Assembly (NCBI GenBank): GCA_964427955.1 | Contig: CAYRWY010000125.1 | Span: forward strand, 1 to 13,693 | Origin: JACRBK01 sp964427955 | GTDB taxonomy: Bacteria > Chloroflexota > Anaerolineae > Aggregatilineales > Aggregatilineaceae | Length of the DNA: 13,693 bases | Reading direction: 5' to 3' | Part shown: positions 6,317 through 10,907 of the stretch, one piece after another | Layout: every line of letters starts with the position of its first letter | Position numbering within the stretch: position 1 is the first letter of the stretch | Program-made: the position numbers and the translations under genes | The notes under the pieces: generated by a model | Seen by the model: only the letters and a program-made list of their open reading frames with translations | Databases searched by the model: none | What the model was told of the DNA's origin: nothing

Positions 6317-6341
6317 GGGCGCCGCAAGCGGCGCCCCCTAC
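6317..6341. repeat. GC-rich palindrome downstream of the S41 gene
   Basis: GGGCGCCG, loop CAAG, CGGCGCCC form a perfect 8 bp stem (6317-6336), flanked by CCCTACT as at 3559-3564. It lies 18-22 bases beyond the S41 peptidase stop and could protect or end that minus-strand transcript, but the downstream base run is AATAGG, not a U-tract. Confidence 0.75.
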
Positions 6342-6358
6342 TGCGTTTGGGACTCCGC

Positions 6359-8362
6359 CTACCCCGTCAGGCCATCCAGGGCCGCGACGGCGGCGTCGAT
6401 CACGGGATCGGTCGGGCTGAACAGGGTTTCTTCCGTAACCGGCACGCGCACGTCCGGCACGACGCCCACCCCTTCGATAATGATATTGCCCTGCGGATCA
6501 ATCGAGCGGCCAATCACATACTGGAAGTATTCGTCTTCCGGCATCAGGAACTGATCCACGCTGCCGCCTGCTCCGGCGCTGGGATACTGCCCGACCACCG
6601 TCGCGCGATCCTGCACGGTCATGTCGTAGGAGAAGAATTCGCACGCGCTGGCGCAGGATGGCCCGACCAGCACCGCCACCGCGCCCTGGTAGCGCAGATT
6701 TTCCGCCGGGGGATACATGTAGCTTTCCATCTTCGGATCGGAGAAGAAGGCGTTGGTGTCGCGCGCATAGGTCTCCGAGTTGCCGAGGTCTACCGTATCG
6801 TCGAAGAAGTACCCGGCCATCTGGTCCGCCAGCCAGCCGTTGCCGCCGCCGTTCTGGCGCATGTCGATGATCAGGCCCGGAATGCCGTTATCGTTCATGG
6901 TCTGGATCATGCGCTCCCACAGCTCGACCGTCAGCCGTTCGTTGTCGAAGAAGCTGAAGATCTGGACGTAGCCGTAGCCGCTGTCGAGGATCTGGTACTC
7001 CACCGGCAGTTCGATCCCGGTCAGCCCGGACTGGGACGACGAAAAGGCGAGGCTGGTCCGTTCCTTGATGGTGGTCAGCGTGACGGTCTGGGGTTCGGCG
7101 TCGCCGGGATTCTTGAACGTGACCTCGACGTCCGTGCCGACCTTGAAGCGGATCGCGTAGCGAAGCTGCTGCAAGCGTTTATCGTGCTCGGTGCTGAAGG
7201 GCGACGACCAGGGAACATTCGCGCTCACAAAGTCATTGATCGGCGTGCCGTCGATGGCGACGATCTCGGCGCGCAGTTGGATTCCGGCCTCGGCAGCGGG
7301 ACCGCCGTCCAGCACGAAGTTGACCAGCACGCGGCCATCGTCCACGTCACGGATCGCCAGGCCCAACCCACCGTTGGTTTCTTCCAGGAACAGGTCTTGA
7401 TCGAACGGTCCGGCGATGTGCGCATCGGGGATCGACCAGGCGAAATCGCGCAGCGCCAGCCGGTATTCCGCCGGGTCTTGATCGGCCTCGGCCTGTTCGA
7501 AGCGGGGACGGAATTCGGCAATCTTCTGATCCCAGTCGATGTGCTTGAGGTCGGTGAAGGCATACTCGCGGCGCATCAGGTCGATCATGGCGTCGAACGC
7601 CTCGGTGTAGGACATCTGCGAGAAGTCGTTGAGGACCGAGTATTCGCTCTCGTTCAGATCGATGGTCTGCTCTTTGGACCGATCGAAGGTGAACGGATCG
7701 GAATCCAGGTCCACGACGGTATAACCCTGCGGCACGCCCACGATCGGATCGTCCGCCGTAAACAGCTTGGCGTCCGCGCCAAAGCCGGCGGGGAAGCCCT
7801 GCTGATCGTCGGAGGCGTAGATCAGCAGCTTGCCGCCGTAAATCTCCATGTAGTTGGCCGAGTTGCTGCTGACGCGCGTCGAGGCATAGTCGCTCGACCA
7901 GCCGCCGCCGCCCAGGTCACGCCGTTCGAGGAATGTATCCCCAAACGTGTTGGTCCAGTAAGCGATGGCGAAAATCTGGACGCCGGAATCGGTCTGGCTG
8001 TCCTGGTCCACGTCGCGCAGGCTGCCCTGGGGCACTTCGGGCAGCGCCAGGCTGTAGGTAAACGGCGAGGTGAAGAAGTCCGAGGTGATCTGGCCCATCG
8101 TCTGCGAGGCCAGCGGCAGCAAGAAGCCGCGATCCCGATCCACGAACCCCGCCTCGTCTTCCATGATCACCAGGGGTTCGGCGACGCCCGCCGTGAAAAA
8201 GACATTGGTGTAGCTTACACTGCCTGAAATGTACGCCGGTCCGCCTTCATCATTCGTGATCGGGGCCGGGGTGAGGCCGCCCGTCTGGCCAAAGGCGAAC
8301 GAAGCGCCGCTCAGTGCGGTGGCGAGAACCAGCAGCATGGCGAACAAAAGTCTAGCTTTCAT
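6359..8362 (-). CDS. Secreted S41-family peptidase (tricorn/CPAF-like) with PDZ domain
   Basis: 667 residues, longer than a typical CtpA. A signal peptide covers 1-25 (cleavage near FAFGQ). Residues about 30-230 form an N-terminal domain I do not recognise, rich in Asp and aromatic residues. From 245 a helical segment leads to IPDAHIAG (311-318), whose His315 matches the catalytic His of tricorn/CPAF-type S41 enzymes. The PDZ domain spans about 331-435 (GGLGLAIRDV, AEIVAIDGTPIND). The protease core runs about 450-645: LIIDMRQNGGGNG (497-509), and GPSCASACEFF (567-577), where Ser572 should be the nucleophile. The Lys of CtpA enzymes is absent (GQYPSAGAGGSV), consistent with a Ser-His rather than Ser-Lys mechanism. 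It probably degrades proteins outside the membrane. AAGGAG lies seven bases before ATG. It appears monocistronic. Confidence 0.9.
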   Translation of the reverse strand: MKARLLFAMLLVLATALSGASFAFGQTGGLTPAPITNDEGGPAYISGSVSYTNVFFTAGVAEPLVIMEDEAGFVDRDRGFLLPLASQTMGQITSDFFTSPFTYSLALPEVPQGSLRDVDQDSQTDSGVQIFAIAYWTNTFGDTFLERRDLGGGGWSSDYASTRVSSNSANYMEIYGGKLLIYASDDQQGFPAGFGADAKLFTADDPIVGVPQGYTVVDLDSDPFTFDRSKEQTIDLNESEYSVLNDFSQMSYTEAFDAMIDLMRREYAFTDLKHIDWDQKIAEFRPRFEQAEADQDPAEYRLALRDFAWSIPDAHIAGPFDQDLFLEETNGGLGLAIRDVDDGRVLVNFVLDGGPAAEAGIQLRAEIVAIDGTPINDFVSANVPWSSPFSTEHDKRLQQLRYAIRFKVGTDVEVTFKNPGDAEPQTVTLTTIKERTSLAFSSSQSGLTGIELPVEYQILDSGYGYVQIFSFFDNERLTVELWERMIQTMNDNGIPGLIIDMRQNGGGNGWLADQMAGYFFDDTVDLGNSETYARDTNAFFSDPKMESYMYPPAENLRYQGAVAVLVGPSCASACEFFSYDMTVQDRATVVGQYPSAGAGGSVDQFLMPEDEYFQYVIGRSIDPQGNIIIEGVGVVPDVRVPVTEETLFSPTDPVIDAAVAALDGLTG

Positions 8363-8454
8363 CCTCCGCTCCTTATGAGATTCAGTATGATCATGAGACT
8401 TACACTGTGTTCTACGTGGTCAGGGCGCGATTCTGTCAATCGCGGCGGGGAGCG

Positions 8455-8661
8455 TTACGATCCGGGGCGGCGTGTGCCTTTCACCAGGTCGCGGATCTGC
8501 CGGGCGTTCGACTCCAACTGATCGGCACAGCCCTTCAAATAGCTCGGCGGGAGATCGCCCGGCTGCCAGTCTTTGGCCCACTGCCGGACTTCATTCGCCA
8601 GGTCTTCCCACTGCTCGGCCAGTTTCAAGAGTTGGAGGGTTTGGTCGTTGTCGTCGCCCAT
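8455..8661 (-). CDS. Small hypothetical protein, 68 residues
   Basis: An Asp/Gln/Leu-rich, almost fully helical, soluble protein (DQTLQLLKLAEQWEDLANEV then a QPGDLPPSYLKGCADQLESN helix pair) with a short basic tail ending KGTRRPGS. I do not recognise it; two amphipathic helices joined at PGDLPP suggest a helical hairpin or a small dimer. ATG at 8661 has AGAGG five bases upstream; longer starts to 8781 would have to read through the 8729-8751 hairpin and are rejected. A TACTAT element on the minus strand (8695-8690) may be its -10. It lies 92 bases upstream of the S41 gene in the same direction, so co-transcription is possible. Confidence 0.65.
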   Translation of the reverse strand: MGDDNDQTLQLLKLAEQWEDLANEVRQWAKDWQPGDLPPSYLKGCADQLESNARQIRDLVKGTRRPGS

Positions 8662-8728
8662 ACGAGCCTCTACGTGTGCTTTGCTATAGTATGATCCAGG
8701 CTCGCCGCCCGCGCCAGCCGACAATAAA

Positions 8729-8751
8729 AAACCGGGCGGTGTGCCCGGTTT
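8729..8751 (-). terminator. Intrinsic terminator, minus strand
   Basis: AAACCGGGC (8729-8737), loop GGTGT, GCCCGGTTT (8743-8751) form a 9 bp stem. On the minus strand the hairpin is followed directly by TTTTTTATT, a strong U-tract; on the plus strand there is none. It therefore ends leftward transcription arriving from beyond 8800, before the 68-residue gene. The nearest minus-strand gene upstream is the nucleotidyltransferase ending at 9102, across the lapA-like gene. Confidence 0.8.
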
Positions 8752-8799
8752 GAGGTACACTACACTCGTTCGCCCAGTCACCCTTCAGGAGGCAGAGTC

Positions 8800-9105
8800 G
8801 TGGCAAAGCTGCGCGCCAAAATACACGCGTTGGTCTCGGACGTGGAATTGATTCTGATCGTCGTCGCGACGATTGTGTTCGTGATCTTTCTGCTGCAAAA
8901 CACCCGCACCATCCAGGTGAACTTCCTGGTCTTCGAGTTGCACATCCCGACCGTCATCCTGATCCTGGTGATGATGTTGGTCGGCTTCTTCGAGGGCATC
9001 GTCACCACCGTCATCCTGCGGCGGCGGCGCAAAAAAGCGCTGGAACGAGAAGCCCTCGCCAGCCGCGCCCCCCAACCCCCGGCTCACGACGAACCGGCCA
9101 GCTAG
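8800..9105 (+). CDS. LapA-domain (DUF1049) inner-membrane protein
   Basis: 101 residues. A short cytoplasmic N-terminus is followed by a first membrane helix (ELILIVVATIVFVIFLLQ, about 16-33), the family signature QNTRTIQVNFLVFELHIP (33-50), a second helix (TVILILVMMLVGFFEGIVTTVIL, about 51-73) and a charged RRRRKKALERE tail. This matches LapA-domain proteins, which in enterobacteria act with LapB in lipopolysaccharide control; in lineages lacking LPS their role is unknown. The start is GTG at 8800, supported by AGGAGG seven bases upstream; no earlier start fits. TACACT at 8756-8761 might be a -10. Its TAG overlaps the convergent nucleotidyltransferase stop in CTAG (9102-9105). Confidence 0.88.
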   Translation: MAKLRAKIHALVSDVELILIVVATIVFVIFLLQNTRTIQVNFLVFELHIPTVILILVMMLVGFFEGIVTTVILRRRRKKALEREALASRAPQPPAHDEPAS

Positions 9106-9986
9106 CCGCCCAGGGGGGAAGCCGCCTCGCCCACCAGCGTGTCCACGAGCGCCGTGATCTGCTCGTCCAGCCGCGCGGGATAGACGTAGCCCCACGACTG
9201 GGCGGTTTCGCTCGCCAGGCGGCGAAAAAGGACCAGCGTCGCCCGCAGCGCCCGCGCGCTGTCTTCGGCGTCGAAATGCCCGAACGCCACGTACAGCGCT
9301 TCCCAGACGGGCGGATCAGCCCACTCGCGCATGAAGCGCCCACTGTGCCAGGTATCGCGATCCAGGCCGTAGCGCGCGCGGGCGTGCCATTCGATCATCG
9401 TCAGCAGGTGCTCTTTGAGCGTGTAATCGCGCCGCTGGCTGCGCCACAGATCGCCGCGCCGGATCGTGCGCGCCACTTGCAGGGCCGCGTACCAGAACTG
9501 GCGGTTGAGCGCCGCGAACGCTTCCGCCGACGGTTTTTCGGCGGGCGGCAGCGTGGAGGGCGCGGAGGGCAGCCGGGCCGCCAGCCCGTCCTTATCGACC
9601 AGCGCCCGGTAGCCTCTGAGGTAGACGTTCGCCAGGGCGTGTTCTTCGACCATCCGCCGCAGCTCGTCCACCGGGAAGAAGGCGAAATCGAGCTTGCGCC
9701 CACCTTCGTACACGACCAGAAATTCCGGGCACGGCGTGGCGTTGGTGGACGTCGTGATCCACTCCTGAATCCAGACGCACACCTCGCCAAAGGTGTCCAG
9801 CCAGTCACGGCTGGCGAGATAGGGGCCGAAATCCTCCGCGAAGAGGATCAGGTCCAGATCCGACAGCTCGTCGGCGGGATGGTCCTGCCGCACGCGGGAG
9901 CCGATCACCACCACGGCGCGGATGCCCGGCTGCGTCTCGGCCCAGGCGGTGATGCGGCGCTCGATCTCGTCCCAATAATCGGTCAT
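9102..9986 (-). CDS. ANT(6)-like aminoglycoside 6-adenylyltransferase family protein
   Basis: 294 residues, close to the 280-300 of ANT(6)/AadE proteins. The nucleotidyltransferase core is visible: GSR at 29-31, two metal-binding Asp in SDLDLIL (D43, D45), and a third acidic strand KLDFAFFPVDEL (98-109, D100). The C-terminal half is helical with FWYAALQVARTIRRGDLWRS and KEHLLTMIEWHARARYG, matching the substrate-side domain of the family. Known enzymes transfer AMP from ATP to the 6-hydroxyl of streptomycin; chromosomal relatives in environmental bacteria often have no proven drug target, so resistance is only possible. ATG at 9986 is preferred over one 11 codons upstream because GAGGAG lies five bases before it. 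It ends in a four-base stop overlap with the convergent lapA-like gene. Confidence 0.88.
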   Translation of the reverse strand: MTDYWDEIERRITAWAETQPGIRAVVVIGSRVRQDHPADELSDLDLILFAEDFGPYLASRDWLDTFGEVCVWIQEWITTSTNATPCPEFLVVYEGGRKLDFAFFPVDELRRMVEEHALANVYLRGYRALVDKDGLAARLPSAPSTLPPAEKPSAEAFAALNRQFWYAALQVARTIRRGDLWRSQRRDYTLKEHLLTMIEWHARARYGLDRDTWHSGRFMREWADPPVWEALYVAFGHFDAEDSARALRATLVLFRRLASETAQSWGYVYPARLDEQITALVDTLVGEAASPLGG

Positions 9987-10064
9987 GGATACTCCTCGAA
10001 AACAGCTTTCAGCGTTCACCTAAACTAAAGTATTCACGGCGCGGGTGTAGCGATTCATGCGCCT

Positions 10065-10712
10065 TCAGCGAATCAGCGATCCGCCCGGTGAACCTTCGCC
10101 CAACGCGGCCAATTCCTGATACGCCGCGGCCATCCAGGGATGGATCACCTTGAGCGACGCGCGCCGCTCCCACAGATAGCGCAGATACGCCAGCGCGCCC
10201 TGATCGAGCGAGCGATCCAGCCCAGCCAGCAGGTCCGGCAAAAACGGCGGCTGCCCGGCCTGATCCCACGCGATCTTATCCGCCACGAAGACGACCTTGT
10301 CCAGCGGACTCGCGCCCGCCTTCAGCGTGGTATGGCAGCCCACCGCGCTCAGAATCCCCAAATCCGTGACGCCGAACAACTCCCGCCCCAGCACGACCGA
10401 CAGCTTTTGATGGAGGATCATGGGATAGGCGTCTTCTTCCGGCAGAACTTCGACGCCCCACTGCCGCGCCACGTCGGCCCGCTGCGGCGAGGGGATCACC
10501 GCGCTGACGTCGTGCAGCCACCCGGCGATCTCGGCCCGATCCGGATCGACCTGGAAGCGGAGCGCGATCCGCCGGGCTTCCGCCGCGACCGCGCCCACGT
10601 GCGCCGCGATTTTGGGGAGATCGTGCTGGGTCAAAAAGGCCGGAACGTCCGCCGGGATCGCGCCGATGAACGTGAAATCCGCGCGCAGCGCTTCGATGAT
10701 GGGATCGAGCAT
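10065..10712 (-). CDS. HD-domain hydrolase, YqeK type (bis(5'-nucleosyl)-tetraphosphatase)
   Basis: 215 residues. The HD metal ligands appear in order: His38 (AAHVGAVAAEA), His67-Asp68 in GWLHDVS, His101 (ILHQKLS), His127 in CHTTLKAG and Asp145 in FVADKIAWDQ. The spacing and the HTTLKAG...LDKVVFVADKI block are characteristic of YqeK, which cleaves Ap4A symmetrically to two ADP; classical YqeK has an IEP motif after the last Asp, here IAW, so it is a divergent member. YqeK is often found beside nadD and rsfS; here it is followed instead by the ANT(6)-like gene 78 bases downstream on the same strand, so the two may be co-transcribed. Start ATG has a GAGGG about ten bases upstream. Cytosolic. 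Confidence 0.87.
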   Translation of the reverse strand: MLDPIIEALRADFTFIGAIPADVPAFLTQHDLPKIAAHVGAVAAEARRIALRFQVDPDRAEIAGWLHDVSAVIPSPQRADVARQWGVEVLPEEDAYPMILHQKLSVVLGRELFGVTDLGILSAVGCHTTLKAGASPLDKVVFVADKIAWDQAGQPPFLPDLLAGLDRSLDQGALAYLRYLWERRASLKVIHPWMAAAYQELAALGEGSPGGSLIR

Positions 10713-10736
10713 GGTAAACCGCCCTCATTTAACCTG

Positions 10737-10765
10737 GTAGGGGCGACTTGGCAGGTCGCCCCTAC
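10737..10765. repeat. GTAGGGGCGAC palindrome
   Basis: GTAGGGGCGAC (10737-10747) and GTCGCCCCTAC (10755-10765) form a perfect 11 bp stem, extendable by T-G and T-A pairs to a three-base loop. It lies 25 bases upstream of the YqeK-type ATG, so it would fall in the leader of that gene or near its promoter. Confidence 0.85.
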
Positions 10766-10845
10766 GGATGATTGAACGCCGCCAAAAGGGGCGTATGTGA
10801 TACGTGTCAATTTGGGGTTTTGATACGATCACTGCCCTGTCCCGG

Positions 10846-10903
10846 CCTCACCCCTACCCCCTCTCCCAACAAGAACGATGGGAGAGGGGATACAGGGGTG
10901 AGG
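10846..10903. repeat. CTCACCCC-type palindromic repeat, full-length copy 4
   Basis: Outer arms CCTCACCCCT (10846-10855) and AGGGGTGAGG (10894-10903) are perfect complements, as are inner arms CCCCTCTCCCA (10858-10868) and TGGGAGAGGGG (10879-10889), around ACAAGAACGA. This is the most complete copy in the window. It begins four bases past the A2M stop (10908-10910, minus strand) and probably forms the 3' end of that mRNA. Confidence 0.85.
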
Positions 10904-10907
10904 GCGA

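Larger units (their letters stand above)
6035..6358. other. Repeat-rich non-coding spacer between convergent genes
   Basis: The spacer between the phosphatase (plus) and the S41 peptidase (minus) contains no plausible gene. It is built of palindromes: the stem at 6035-6059, a GC hairpin at 6116-6137, two C/T-rich stems at 6189-6215 and 6237-6267, and another GC hairpin at 6317-6336. Unique sequence between them is short. Any of the stems could stop or stabilise the two converging transcripts, though none has a clear U-run. Confidence 0.75.
10713..10907. other. Repeat-bearing spacer between the A2M and YqeK genes
   Basis: The spacer carries the GTAGGGGCGAC palindrome (10737-10765), a TATGTGATACGTGTCAATTT segment (10794-10813) resembling 6137-6151, and the full-length C/T-rich palindrome (10846-10903). 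No gene seen. Both flanking genes are on the minus strand, so the YqeK promoter should lie here. Confidence 0.7.

Noticed and set aside
6293..8227. Open frame of 644 codons on the plus strand
   Set aside because: It is wholly antisense to the S41 peptidase, whose motifs and signal peptide are clear. The long frame comes from high-GC codon bias, and the product resembles no family.
8662..8781. N-terminal extension of the 68-residue protein to a start at 8781
   Set aside because: It would translate through the terminator hairpin and gives Gly/Pro-rich sequence unlike the rest; ATG at 8661 has its own ribosome site.
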